In this document: positions 17,287 to 26,720 of the stretch, piece after piece | Position numbering within the stretch: position 1 is the first letter of the stretch | Layout: each line of letters opens with the position of its first letter | From: an uncultured Lachnospiraceae bacterium | GTDB lineage: Bacteria; Bacillota; Clostridia; Lachnospirales; Lachnospiraceae | DNA length: 33,498 nt | Assembly: GCA_934351925.1 (NCBI GenBank) | Contig: CAKRJT010000031.1 | Span: 1 to 33,498, forward strand | Direction of reading: 5' to 3' | Notes under the pieces: generated by a model | What the model saw: the letters and a program-made list of their open reading frames with translations, nothing else | Database searches by the model: none | What the model was told of the DNA's origin: nothing | Made by a program: the position numbers and the translations under genes

Positions 17287-18249
17287 ATGAAAAAGGCATT
17301 AATTATAGGCGCAGCCGGATTTGTCGGGAATTATTTGATAGACTGTCTGAATGATGAGTTTGGTTTCGAGGTATATGCGACTAAACTTCCTGGAACGGAA
17401 TATTTCCACGATAAGGCACAGGTATTTGAGCTGGATATTTTAAATAAGGAGGATATATCAGAGCTGCTTTACAAGGTACTCCCGGATTATATTTTCCATC
17501 TGGCGGCACAGAGCTCAGTTGCGGTGTCATGGAAAAATCCGCTTTTAACCATAGATGTCAATATCAACGGAGGAGTCAATGTCCTTGATGCGATAAGGGA
17601 ATTGTACTATAAACCAAGAGTACTTTTTATTGGCTCCGGAGAGGAATACGGACATATAGCAGAGGGCGAGACTCCGATAAATGAGGATACAGCCCTGCAT
17701 CCGGGAAATATATATGCAGCGACAAAGGTATGTCAGAATATGATTGGAAGCATATATGCGAAGGCCTATGATATGGAACTTATGCTCGTCAGGGCATTTA
17801 ATCATGTTGGACCCGGACAGGCACCGCTGTTTGTCGTCTCAGATTTCTGCAAGCAGGTGGCGGAGATTGAGGCAGGGATAAGGGAGCCGGTCATCCGTGT
17901 TGGAAATCTGAACGCTAAGAGGGACTTCACGGATGTGAGAGATGTTGTGAGGGCGTATGGGCTTTTGATTGAGAAGGGTAAGGCTGGAGAAACTTATAAT
18001 GTGGGGAGCGGAAGGGCTGTAGAAATTCAGTGTATTCTGGATATGATAATTTCCATGTCCTACAAGGATATAAAGATAGAAGTTGATCCTAATAAGATAA
18101 GACCGGTCGATGTGCCGATTATAGAGGCAGACATATCGAAACTGAATGAGTGCACAGGCTGGGAGCCCGCAATCACAATTAAGCAGACAATAGAGGAGAC
18201 TCTTAATTACTGGCGAAGCAGAGCTGCTTCGGACAAAAATCAGAACTAA
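17287..18249 (+). CDS. rmd: NAD(P)-dependent sugar reductase/dehydratase, GDP-6-deoxy-D-mannose reductase-like
   Basis: A 320-residue extended SDR. The Rossmann motif GAAGFVG is at residues 8-14, the candidate catalytic residues are S117 (GSGEEYG), Y143 and K147 (YAATK). FNHVGPGQAPLFVVSDFCKQVAEIEAG and VRVGNLNAKRDFTDVRDVVRAY-like stretches are very typical of Rmd, which reduces GDP-4-keto-6-deoxy-D-mannose to GDP-D-rhamnose. The neighbour manC makes GDP-mannose, which fits. The dehydratase Gmd that would supply the substrate is not in the window, so it must be encoded elsewhere or the enzyme acts on another keto sugar. The ATG at 17287 follows GGGAG (17278-17282); a TTG at 17284 is less likely. 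Confidence 0.75.
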   Translation: MKKALIIGAAGFVGNYLIDCLNDEFGFEVYATKLPGTEYFHDKAQVFELDILNKEDISELLYKVLPDYIFHLAAQSSVAVSWKNPLLTIDVNINGGVNVLDAIRELYYKPRVLFIGSGEEYGHIAEGETPINEDTALHPGNIYAATKVCQNMIGSIYAKAYDMELMLVRAFNHVGPGQAPLFVVSDFCKQVAEIEAGIREPVIRVGNLNAKRDFTDVRDVVRAYGLLIEKGKAGETYNVGSGRAVEIQCILDMIISMSYKDIKIEVDPNKIRPVDVPIIEADISKLNECTGWEPAITIKQTIEETLNYWRSRAASDKNQN

Positions 18250-18268
18250 AGGAAAGGTAACATTATTT

Positions 18269-19576
18269 ATGAACATTATATTATTATCAGGTGGTTCAGG
18301 TCAGCGTCTCTGGCCGCTTTCAAATACTGTACGTTCAAAGCAGTTTATTCCGCTGCTCACTAATGAGGAGGGCAGTCAGGAGTCAATGGTGCAGCGCGTT
18401 TATCGTCAGATTACAACCGTGGAGCCTGGCACCAACGTGGTAATAGCTACCGGAAAAAGACAGGTAGGCACAATAAAGCATCAGCTCGGCAATAAGGTTT
18501 CAATCTGTATCGAGCCTTGCAGAAGGGACACTTTTCCTGCGATAGCTCTCGCAAGCGCATTTCTCGCAAATGTGAAGAATGTTGATCCTGACGAGCCGGT
18601 TGTTGTGTGCCCTGTTGACCCTTATGTAAATCTCGACTATTTCGAGGCTGTAAAGAATCTTTCAGAGCTTGCAGCTGACGGACAGTCCAACCTGTCACTC
18701 CTCGGAATAGCGCCTACCTTCCCAAGTTCAAGCTATGGCTACATAATGCCTGAGAGCAAGGATATGGTAAGCCGCGTAAATCGCTTTATCGAGAAGCCGA
18801 ATGAGGAAGCTGCGGCAGAGTACATTGAGCAGGGTGCGCTATGGAACGGAGGAGTGTTTGCTTACAAGCTTTCCTACCTTCTCGACATATCGAGAAAGAT
18901 GCTCGGAAGTGCAGATTACCAGACACTCTACGACAATTATGAAAATCTGACAAAGATAAGCTTCGATTACGCTGTTGTTGAGAAGGAGCCGAACATAAGA
19001 TGCCTGCGCTTTGCAGGTGAGTGGAGGGATGTCGGCTCGTGGGACGCATTTACCGATGTAATGGACAGTCAGACAATAGGAAATGTGCAGATGGCTGACT
19101 GTAAGAACACGAATGTCATTAATCAGCTTGACCTTCCTGTCATCTGCGTCGGTCTCAAGGATGTTGTCGTATCAGTGGGCTGTGATGGCGTGCTCGTGTC
19201 CGACAAGGCAAAGAGCAGTACAATAAAGCCATATGTTGACAAGCTTGACCCAATGGCAAGATTTGAGGAAAAGGCATGGGGAAGTTTCACAATCCTCGAC
19301 ATACAACCTGAGTCACTCACTATAAAAATTATTTTACGTCCGGGAAACCAGTTAAAGTATCACAGCCATGAGCACCGCGACGAGGTATGGACTGTGCTGT
19401 CAGGAACAGGTTATGTCATGGTTGATGAGGTGAGACGGGAGGTCAAGGCAGGAGATGTGGTTTCGCTTCCTATTGGCTGTCGTCATACAATTCATGCGAC
19501 GACGGAGCTTCAGGTGATAGAGGTTCAGATGGGGGCACAGTTGGATGCGGATGATAAGATAAAGTACAACAACTAA
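18269..19576 (+). CDS. manC: Mannose-1-phosphate guanylyltransferase with C-terminal cupin
   Basis: A 435-residue cytoplasmic enzyme forming GDP-mannose from mannose-1-phosphate and GTP. The nucleotidyltransferase signature GGSGQRLWPLS lies at residues 7-17, with SKQFIPLL following, and FIEKPNEEAAAEYI with LWNGGVFAY in the sugar-binding part. From about residue 340 a phosphomannose-isomerase-type cupin is present (LRPGNQLKYHSHEHRDEVW, GDVVSLPIGCRHTI), so it may be bifunctional like ManC/AlgA, although at 435 residues it is somewhat shorter than the usual 470-480. Codons are richer in C and G at third positions than in the upstream transferases. GGAAAGG (18251-18257) precedes the ATG. Confidence 0.87.
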   Translation: MNIILLSGGSGQRLWPLSNTVRSKQFIPLLTNEEGSQESMVQRVYRQITTVEPGTNVVIATGKRQVGTIKHQLGNKVSICIEPCRRDTFPAIALASAFLANVKNVDPDEPVVVCPVDPYVNLDYFEAVKNLSELAADGQSNLSLLGIAPTFPSSSYGYIMPESKDMVSRVNRFIEKPNEEAAAEYIEQGALWNGGVFAYKLSYLLDISRKMLGSADYQTLYDNYENLTKISFDYAVVEKEPNIRCLRFAGEWRDVGSWDAFTDVMDSQTIGNVQMADCKNTNVINQLDLPVICVGLKDVVVSVGCDGVLVSDKAKSSTIKPYVDKLDPMARFEEKAWGSFTILDIQPESLTIKIILRPGNQLKYHSHEHRDEVWTVLSGTGYVMVDEVRREVKAGDVVSLPIGCRHTIHATTELQVIEVQMGAQLDADDKIKYNN

Positions 19577-19618
19577 ATTCGACAGCTCCAATTAAAAATC
19601 AAAAAAGGAGATGATTTA

Positions 19619-22291
19619 ATGAGATTACCAATAGCAGTAATGATAACGGCAGTTATGCTCTCCCATCCGCTGTCGGGGACATATTTTGTGAACAGTGTTG
19701 ATGCAGGGAACACGGATTATACGGCAGATGACGGCAATGGTATTTATGGGACAGGATATATTCCGAGTGAACTTGACAATAATGTTCCGGTGTATGAACC
19801 GGAATATGAGGTATATTCACAGCTTCCGCAGAAATTCCCGGACAGCTTGGACAACATCCAATCGAACTATCCGAACACACGCAATCAAAATCCATACGGA
19901 ACCTGCTGGGCTTTTTCATCAATAGGTCTCGCGGAATTTGATTTGATAAATGACGGAGCTTTTGATAAAAATATAGATTTAAGTGAACTTCAGCTTATTC
20001 ATTTTGCCTTTAATTCGGTTCAGGATCCATTGGGTGGTACCACAGGCGATTATGCCAAATACTACAATGAGTATGCTCAGAATACATACCTTAACTATGG
20101 CGGAAACTACGAGATGGCATCAAGAAGGTTTTCCCAGTGGGTTGGTGTAGCCAACGAATCAGATGTTCCATATAGCAATGCGGCGGTAGCTGCTGAGAGC
20201 GGAGTTGACAGCGCGTATGCATATGATGCTGATGTGGCACATTTAAAGAATGCTTACATTATAAATATCAAGCAGGACCCTGATGCCGTGAAGCAGATGA
20301 TTATGGAGCATGGAGCAGTCGGGGTAAGCTATTATCACAGTGATAACGGTATTGGATGGAGCCATTTCAGTACTGATATTTCATACTATGATACAGAAAT
20401 TAGCGGTTATGGACATGCAGTCATGGTGGTGGGCTGGGATGACGAGTTTTCTTTTGATGGCTTTTATGGCACACAGAAGCCGACATCAAACGGAGCATGG
20501 CTTGTAAGAAACAGCTGGGGAAATTACTGCAATTATTTCTGGATGTCATACGAGACAGCTTCGTTAGCTGAGGCAGCATGGGTATTTGATTTTGATGCGA
20601 ATAATGAATATGACAATAATTATCAGCTTGATGGCGGTATTGCCACATATCAAATATCATACACCACGATGGCTAATATTTTTAAGGTAAAAAAAGACGA
20701 CAAAGTGTCATCTGAGACATTAAAGGCAGTATCTCTGTCATTTACAATGGCGACCAATGTAAATTATACAGTGGAGATATATACGGACCTCACAGATTCA
20801 CGAAACCCGTTAAGTGGAATTAGACAGGATAGCGCAACAACTCGAGGCACAACGGCTTATGCAGGTATATATACAGTGGAGCTTGCTGATACAGTTAAGC
20901 TTACTCCGGGAAGTACTTTCTCGGTTGTTGTGACGGTGGACAAGGCGGCGATTGACTGCGAGGAGGCTTGGACAATAACTGACAGTTCATTTGAAAATGT
21001 GATATGGGATTGTGCCGTAAGTCAATATGACCAAAAAACATATTACATGATAAATGGCAGATTTTATCCATATATGAGAAATATACGCGTAAAGGCATTC
21101 ACCTGCGATAACACAGACAACGGGGATAATACACCGGAGAAACCTAATAATCCGGATACCTTACGTCGGAATGCGGTCACAGCATTTGTGAAAGGACTTT
21201 ATAAAAACATTCTCGAAAGGGACGCAGCTTTATCCGAGGTTGAAGGCTGGACGGATTCATTGCTGAACGGAGGCTGCACAGTTGTTCAGGTCACGGACGG
21301 TTTCATTTTTGGTGAGGAATACGAGAGCAAACAGACAGATGATGAAGCCTATGTAAAAATGCTGTACCGCTCTATATTGGAGAGAGAGCCTCAGTCTGAT
21401 GAGGTCGAGGGTATGATAACTGTATTGAATTATGGAGTCTCCAGAAAATATGTGTACTCTTTATTCGTATCCTCAGACGAATTTACGGCAAAATGCAGCA
21501 GTATGGGATTGACCTCAGGCTCTGTAGTATTAGATGAGAACAGGGATAAAAATGTCGGAGTAACAAAATTTGTGGTGCGTTGCTATGAGAAGGTTTTACA
21601 GCGAACGTACGACGTGGACGGATTAAATGGCTGGTGCTCTGTGCTTCTGTCTGAAAGTTTATCGCCGGCTGAGGTTGCGGCAGCAGGATTTATCAATTCA
21701 GATGAGTTTGAAAGCAAGAACGTTTCGGATGAGGAGTTTGTAACCATTCTGTACCGTACTTTTATGGACAGAGAGCCAGAGCCGGAGGGTCTTGCGTACT
21801 GGTCAGGAGAGCTGTCCGACGGAATGTCGAGGGATTATATCATTCATGGCTTTACCGAATCTCAGGAATTTGCAGATATATGCTCAGTCTATGGAATGAA
21901 CAAAGGCAGCTACAATCTCACCGCATATTACGACCAAAATCCGGGTGTGACCAAGTTCGTTGTGCGCTTGTACAGAAAAGCACTTGGAAGGGAGCCGGAG
22001 GACAGCGGCTTAAACGGTTGGTGTGAATGTATTTTATCAGGAAATATGGCTCCTGTAGATGTGGCAAAGAATGAGTTCTTCGGTTCCAAGGAGTTCACCG
22101 ATAAGAACTTGAATGATGAGGAATATGTAAAGACCTTATACAGGACCTTTATGGGAAGAGAGGCTGAGGAGACCGGATTGTCGGGTTGGCTCAACTGCCT
22201 GCAGGTTCAGGGCTGGAGCCGCGATGAGGTTCTCATGCAATTCGCAGACTCGCAGGAGTTTAAGGATATTATGGCACAATATGGATTGTAA
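19619..22291 (+). CDS. Secreted papain-like cysteine protease with three DUF4214 units
   Basis: An 890-residue exported protein. A short signal peptide (IAVMITAVMLSHPLSG) precedes a C1A peptidase domain: Q90 and C96 in QNPYGTCWAFS, H266 in GYGHAVMVVGWDD and N298 in VRNSWGN, so the catalytic set is complete. Residues about 330-490 are beta-rich and resemble the lectin-like domain that often follows such clostridial proteases. A linker rich in N, D and P (about 495-515) leads to three bipartite DUF4214 units (about 518-640, 645-770 and 774-890), each with paired LYRxxLxRE-like motifs. The repeat layout matches the 2869 protein. It may process surface proteins in or on the glycan layer; this is inference. 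AAAGGAG precedes the ATG, and a strong terminator follows the gene. Confidence 0.85.
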   Translation: MRLPIAVMITAVMLSHPLSGTYFVNSVDAGNTDYTADDGNGIYGTGYIPSELDNNVPVYEPEYEVYSQLPQKFPDSLDNIQSNYPNTRNQNPYGTCWAFSSIGLAEFDLINDGAFDKNIDLSELQLIHFAFNSVQDPLGGTTGDYAKYYNEYAQNTYLNYGGNYEMASRRFSQWVGVANESDVPYSNAAVAAESGVDSAYAYDADVAHLKNAYIINIKQDPDAVKQMIMEHGAVGVSYYHSDNGIGWSHFSTDISYYDTEISGYGHAVMVVGWDDEFSFDGFYGTQKPTSNGAWLVRNSWGNYCNYFWMSYETASLAEAAWVFDFDANNEYDNNYQLDGGIATYQISYTTMANIFKVKKDDKVSSETLKAVSLSFTMATNVNYTVEIYTDLTDSRNPLSGIRQDSATTRGTTAYAGIYTVELADTVKLTPGSTFSVVVTVDKAAIDCEEAWTITDSSFENVIWDCAVSQYDQKTYYMINGRFYPYMRNIRVKAFTCDNTDNGDNTPEKPNNPDTLRRNAVTAFVKGLYKNILERDAALSEVEGWTDSLLNGGCTVVQVTDGFIFGEEYESKQTDDEAYVKMLYRSILEREPQSDEVEGMITVLNYGVSRKYVYSLFVSSDEFTAKCSSMGLTSGSVVLDENRDKNVGVTKFVVRCYEKVLQRTYDVDGLNGWCSVLLSESLSPAEVAAAGFINSDEFESKNVSDEEFVTILYRTFMDREPEPEGLAYWSGELSDGMSRDYIIHGFTESQEFADICSVYGMNKGSYNLTAYYDQNPGVTKFVVRLYRKALGREPEDSGLNGWCECILSGNMAPVDVAKNEFFGSKEFTDKNLNDEEYVKTLYRTFMGREAEETGLSGWLNCLQVQGWSRDEVLMQFADSQEFKDIMAQYGL
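21170..22288 (+). repeat. Three bipartite DUF4214 units in the papain-like protein
   Basis: The units begin at about 21170, 21551 and 21938. Units 2 and 3 both open with a GVTKFVVR motif, followed by LNGWC and later EEFVTILYRTFMDRE or EEYVKTLYRTFMGRE. Similarity is at the protein level; the DNA is more diverged than in the 2869 gene. The last unit runs to the end of the protein. Confidence 0.8.
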
Positions 22292-22303
22292 GATTTAAAA
22301 TTC

Positions 22304-22341
22304 AAAAAATGCTCTACAGTGATGCGGTGGAGCATTTTTTT
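22304..22341 (+). terminator. Rho-independent terminator after the papain-like gene
   Basis: The stem arms ATGCTCTAC (ending 22317) and GTGGAGCAT (22327-22335) pair with one G-U, enclose a 9-base loop, and are followed by a run of T to 22341. A preceding A-tract could make it work in both directions. It marks the end of the first long transcription unit. Confidence 0.88.
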
Positions 22342-22448
22342 GAAGTGTAAGGGGAGTTTTATTTTTTGAGACATGATGTACATATATTATTTATTCTGGC
22401 TTATTTAAATATATGAATGGATAATTAAAGTTTATTATGGGAGGAAAA

Positions 22449-23165
22449 ATGGATTCAATTTATGTAGTAATGCCGGCTTATAATGAAGAGCAGACAATAA
22501 GAGATGTTGTAGAACAATGGTATCCAATATTGGATGGAAAGGCAGAAAATTCGAGGTTGGTAATTGCTGACAGTGGCAGTGTGGACAAGACTCATGAAAT
22601 TTTGGTAAATCTCAAGAAGGAATATCCCAAATTAGAAATATTGGAAGATACGCTGAAACAGCATGGTCCTAAGTTGATTGCTTTATACAAATATGCAAGA
22701 GATAACAATATAGATTTTGTGTTCCAGACGGATTCAGATGGGCAGACGAACCCTGATGAGTTTGAAGCCTTTTGGAATTTGAGATATGAGTATGATGCTG
22801 TATTGGGAAACAGAAGCGTAAGAGGTGACGGCAAATCCAGAGCGTTTGTGGAAAAGGTGGTCTGCCTTCTGCTTAGAATAATTTTCGGTATCAAGGTTCC
22901 TGATGCAAATGCTCCATTCAGATTGATGAGAGTCAGTGTAGTAAGCAAGTATATTGATTTATTTGAGGAGGATTATAATCTTCCTAATATAATGCTCACA
23001 ACATTTTTTGCACACTATAAGGAGAAATTAGCTTTTAGAGAGGTATCTTTCAAGCCAAGGCAGGGCGGAGTTAACTCCATAAATATTCCTAAGATTATAA
23101 AAATAGGCTGGAAGGCACTTGGTGACTTTAGAGCGTTTAAAAAAATGATGAGAGGTACAAAGTGA
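22449..23165 (+). CDS. DPM1-like family 2 glycosyltransferase (polyprenyl-phosphate sugar synthase candidate)
   Basis: A 238-residue GT2 without clear membrane segments. It has VVMPAYNEEQTIRDVV, ADSGSVDKTHE, the metal site TDSDGQT (residues 94-100), the NRSVRGDGKSR stretch and DANAPFRLMR. The layout matches dolichyl-phosphate mannosyltransferase and bacterial relatives that load a sugar on a polyprenyl phosphate. A GT2 with another acceptor is possible. The ATG at 22449 follows GGGAGG (22440-22445); an in-frame ATG at 22437 would include that site in the coding sequence. It begins a second transcription unit after the terminator and is followed by a polytopic membrane protein that could use its product. 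Confidence 0.85.
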   Translation: MDSIYVVMPAYNEEQTIRDVVEQWYPILDGKAENSRLVIADSGSVDKTHEILVNLKKEYPKLEILEDTLKQHGPKLIALYKYARDNNIDFVFQTDSDGQTNPDEFEAFWNLRYEYDAVLGNRSVRGDGKSRAFVEKVVCLLLRIIFGIKVPDANAPFRLMRVSVVSKYIDLFEEDYNLPNIMLTTFFAHYKEKLAFREVSFKPRQGGVNSINIPKIIKIGWKALGDFRAFKKMMRGTK

Positions 23166-23251
23166 ACTAACGGAAAAGATAGCAGAACACCCGGTTTATT
23201 TGTATCTGATTTGTGAGTGGTGAATTAAACTCTGAATTAGAAAGGAAAATA

Positions 23252-25441
23252 ATGATTTATATTTTTTATTATCTTATATGTATTATAGGAATTTTTCTGG
23301 TTGGCTATCCTGTGTTTGTCTTTTCGGGACAGGAACAGAGAAAAACCTTGGTGTATCCATTTTCATTTTTGGTTGGTGCTGCTGAAATCATATTTGTATC
23401 TTTTTGGTTCAGCTGTTTTGGAATGGCGGCTAAGTACATTATTAATGTTATGACATTGATTGCTGTTGTTCAATGGGTATTACTTTTTGTCAAAAAGAAA
23501 AATGTAAAATTTTGGACTAAAACGGACAAAATGGATTATTTTATTCTGGGAGCGTGTTTGCTTTCAGGACTTTTTCCTATAATTCCAATGATTTTTTTTA
23601 AGGCGTGTTTCCCTTATTGTGATGGTTTTACCTATGTCAGTATTGCTGACTGGCTGGTAGAAAATGGATTCGGAAATCAAGTAACACTGGATGTTTATCA
23701 TCCGTGGCTTTCGCAAATATACCTATATCAGTTTTATCATTTGCGAATGGGTGCACAATATTTCCTTGCATTTTGGACGGCTTTTTTTCAGGTTAAATAC
23801 TCAATTTTTACATATGCATCAATTTCCGGTGTAGGTGTATTTCTGCTTGGAAATTCCGTAGCACTTTTCACTTCGCATAGTTCTTCGCTTGATAAAAAAC
23901 ATGTCATTTTTGCAACAGTATTTTCGGCATTTAACGTACCGATAATCATCTGGAGCGCTATATATGGTTTCTTTCCGCAGCTTTTTGGAATGGTGTTTAT
24001 AGCAGCTTCACTTGGGTGGATAAAAAAGTCTTTTGAAATAGAGGAAAAAGGCTTTAAGACAGATTATATTGTTGCAGCATTTTTTGTGACAGCACTTGCA
24101 CTTTGCTATAGCGAGATGGTTCCGTTTTTCGTTCTTGCCGTGTGTGCCTGGCTTATTTACTATTCAGTGCGTAACAGGAAGTTTAAGACGTATTGTTTAA
24201 GGCTTATTGTGATTGCTTTAATTGCCTGCATATTTATGGGTAAATATACTATAGAGATGGTGCAGGCCATACTCTCACAATTTGGAGCTGTAGTTGGCGG
24301 AGACAGATCTGAAGGCTGGTTTACTTACCTTGGCTATATTTTGTCTTCGGTCATCGTCGATTTTAATTTTACAACAGGTGTATATGGAAGTGTGTATAGG
24401 ATTATATTTGCGGCATTTACATTGATGATGCTTACATTTTTAATTGTAGGTTGTGTAAGAAGCAGGCGTACAGACAAAAAAGAAGCCCTGATGGATATGA
24501 CTGTGCTTACAATCCCATACTTTCTGATGCTTGTATATTTCACATCTATAACTGATAACCCTTTTGGGGACGGGGTAGGCAATTCATGGGGAACATATAA
24601 GCTGGTACAGTATTATGCAATAATTCCGTTTATCTGTATATTCTCATTTTATGCAGATACATTTAGAGGAACTAAACGTATTTTCAAGGCTTTGAATTAT
24701 ATACTGCTTTGTGGTTTTATATGTTGGGCATGCCTTAATACATTTGTGTACAGCAAATCAATAACAGGTTCTATGCGTACCTATACAGGTTATTCGGAAG
24801 CTCCGTTGACAGAATATGTTGAGATTGCGGAAAAATACGAAGGTGTAGATTCTGTAGTTAATATTGAGTCTACACCTGTGAAACACCGACAACTGTTAAC
24901 TTATTTCTTAAGAGATAACAATTTGGCGAGCGATTGGAGCAGTGATGATTATTTTAATATTATGCGGGAAATAGGCGATCCACCGTACGCATCAGAGGGT
25001 ATTATTCTGACGTACAATCCTGATGACGACAATTCCCTTGCAGGTATGATTGAAGTATCCGGGTCAACAGCTAGGACTTCAATTGAGGCAGGAACCGGTG
25101 TTGGAGAGGTAGAGTCAGACGAGATTAATTCATGGACATGGAATGAACGAAAATCGGAATATGTAATAGAGAATTTTTCTGATCAGGATATTGAACTTGA
25201 CTGTGAATTGGTAGCAGCCGGTGGTGATGCGACAGTTGATATTTATGTGAATGATGAACTTTATGATACAATAAATATGACAGCAGGCGTACCTGCAGAG
25301 TGCAAAATCGGATTGGGTTCAGATGAGGCAGTACGGGTCAGGTTTGAGTATAATGGAGCATCTGTCGAACCTTCAGAGAATGATTTTCGTGTTTTGTGGC
25401 TGCGGGTTATGAACATGAAAATTACATTATTGAGAGATTAA
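23252..25441 (+). CDS. Large polytopic membrane protein, GT-C-like candidate
   Basis: A 729-residue protein with many hydrophobic segments over about residues 1-510, then a soluble C-terminal part of roughly 200 residues that looks beta-rich (WTWNERKSEYVIENF, later VDIYVNDELYDTINM). The first large loop has an acidic PYCDGFTYVSIADWL, the kind of position where GT-C enzymes hold their catalytic aspartate. With the DPM1-like gene upstream, it may transfer a sugar from a polyprenyl phosphate to the glycan on the outer face. No family signature is certain; a DUF6541-type protein of unknown function is an alternative. The ATG at 23252 has AAAGGA (23241-23246) upstream. Base composition is more AT-rich than in the rml genes. 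Confidence 0.6.
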   Translation: MIYIFYYLICIIGIFLVGYPVFVFSGQEQRKTLVYPFSFLVGAAEIIFVSFWFSCFGMAAKYIINVMTLIAVVQWVLLFVKKKNVKFWTKTDKMDYFILGACLLSGLFPIIPMIFFKACFPYCDGFTYVSIADWLVENGFGNQVTLDVYHPWLSQIYLYQFYHLRMGAQYFLAFWTAFFQVKYSIFTYASISGVGVFLLGNSVALFTSHSSSLDKKHVIFATVFSAFNVPIIIWSAIYGFFPQLFGMVFIAASLGWIKKSFEIEEKGFKTDYIVAAFFVTALALCYSEMVPFFVLAVCAWLIYYSVRNRKFKTYCLRLIVIALIACIFMGKYTIEMVQAILSQFGAVVGGDRSEGWFTYLGYILSSVIVDFNFTTGVYGSVYRIIFAAFTLMMLTFLIVGCVRSRRTDKKEALMDMTVLTIPYFLMLVYFTSITDNPFGDGVGNSWGTYKLVQYYAIIPFICIFSFYADTFRGTKRIFKALNYILLCGFICWACLNTFVYSKSITGSMRTYTGYSEAPLTEYVEIAEKYEGVDSVVNIESTPVKHRQLLTYFLRDNNLASDWSSDDYFNIMREIGDPPYASEGIILTYNPDDDNSLAGMIEVSGSTARTSIEAGTGVGEVESDEINSWTWNERKSEYVIENFSDQDIELDCELVAAGGDATVDIYVNDELYDTINMTAGVPAECKIGLGSDEAVRVRFEYNGASVEPSENDFRVLWLRVMNMKITLLRD

Positions 25442-25491
25442 AAAGATATAGGAAGTATTGATAATGGAATAACAGGTGAAGGAGTCTGCAC

Positions 25492-26682
25492 ATGGAAAAA
25501 TTCCCCCTTCTCACAACTAAATACTATTCCTCCGGTGAGTTTGCGAAGAAAGCGCATATCACGAAAAAGACCATAAGATATTATGATGAGCACAATATTC
25601 TCAAACCTTCCTATGTGAATAATAATGGAAACCGTTATTATACGGACGATGATTTTGTGCGGCTGCAGCAGGTGCTTTTTCTGAAATATCTGGGATTCTC
25701 TCTTGATGATATTAAGCAGATGACCATGCGTAGCGGTGATGAGCAGTATCTTGCGGAGTCGTTAAAGATGCAGCTTGGGCTTATTGAGGAGCGGATTGAG
25801 CAGATGGAGCTGGTTAAGATGTCCATTCAGAATGCCATGCAGGCTGTGGAGAACTCGGAGGAGGTCAGTTGGAGTGACATGCTCGAGCTCGTCAACACCA
25901 ATACACTTGAGCAGAAGATTAAGAAGCAGTATATGAATTCCTCCAATATCTCGGCCCGCATCATGCTTCATAAGGAGTATTCGCACAATACACAGGGGTG
26001 GTTTGAGTGGGTGTACGAGCAGTGTGAAATTAAAAAAGGCGAAAAGATTTTGGAGCTGGGCTGCGGAAGCGGGGCGTTGTGGAGCAGGAATATTTGCAGA
26101 CTGCCGCAGGTTAAAATAATGCTCACGGATATATCAAGCGGTATGATTAAGGATGTAAATAAAAATCTCGGCTCGGATAAACATTTTAAATACAGGGTTA
26201 TGGATGCCCATTACATTGATGCGGATGATGGGACATACGATGAGGTTGTAGCTAACCACCTTTTGTTCTATCTTGAAGATTTGGATAAGGTTTTAAAGGA
26301 GATTAAGAGAGTTCTTAAGCCGGGCGGACGGCTGGTTTGCAGCACCTATGGAAGAGAGCATATGAAGGAAATCAATGAGCTTGTCAGAGATTTTGATAAC
26401 CGCATAGTTCTCAGCGCAGACAATTTATATGACATTTTTGGTAAGGAAAATGGAGAGAAAATCCTCAAAAAAAGATTTGCGGAGGTTGAGTGGAGACAAT
26501 ACGAGGATTACCTGACTGTCGACTCGGCAGATGCGCTGGTGTCATATATTTTGTCGTGTCATGGCAATCAGAATATGTATATTGTGGATAGATATAAGGA
26601 TTTTCGCGCTTTTGTAAAAAAGAGGACGGACAAAGGCTTTCATATTACGAAGGATGCCGGATTATTTATTGCTAAAAAGTAA
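25492..26682 (+). CDS. MerR-type regulator fused to a SAM-dependent methyltransferase
   Basis: A 396-residue two-domain protein. Residues about 10-80 are a MerR DNA-binding domain (SSGEFAKKAHITKKTIRYYDE, then LGFSLDDIKQM) followed by a dimerisation helix to about residue 125 (LIEERIEQMELVKMSI). From about residue 150 there is a class I methyltransferase with motif I ILELGCGSGALW (186-197), LLFYLEDLDKVLKEI and RVLKPGGRLVCSTYG. The methyltransferase may be an enzyme or act as a SAM-sensing effector domain; the sequence does not decide. GAAGGAG (25478-25484) lies 7 bases before the ATG, and a terminator follows. Its position suggests that it could regulate the glycan genes nearby. Confidence 0.85.
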   Translation: MEKFPLLTTKYYSSGEFAKKAHITKKTIRYYDEHNILKPSYVNNNGNRYYTDDDFVRLQQVLFLKYLGFSLDDIKQMTMRSGDEQYLAESLKMQLGLIEERIEQMELVKMSIQNAMQAVENSEEVSWSDMLELVNTNTLEQKIKKQYMNSSNISARIMLHKEYSHNTQGWFEWVYEQCEIKKGEKILELGCGSGALWSRNICRLPQVKIMLTDISSGMIKDVNKNLGSDKHFKYRVMDAHYIDADDGTYDEVVANHLLFYLEDLDKVLKEIKRVLKPGGRLVCSTYGREHMKEINELVRDFDNRIVLSADNLYDIFGKENGEKILKKRFAEVEWRQYEDYLTVDSADALVSYILSCHGNQNMYIVDRYKDFRAFVKKRTDKGFHITKDAGLFIAKK

Positions 26683-26720
26683 TTGTTCAGACTTTTTAAG
26701 AAAAATAAAAAAGTACTTGC

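Noticed and set aside
17287..18249. Calling the SDR a GDP-mannose 4,6-dehydratase
   Set aside because: The N terminus and length do not match Gmd, and the FNHVGPGQ and VRDVVRAY stretches fit the reductase group better.
22366..22390. Promoter TTGAGA...TATTAT for the second transcription unit
   Set aside because: The spacing is only 13 bases; a promoter must exist in the AT-rich stretch 22342-22448, but I cannot place it.
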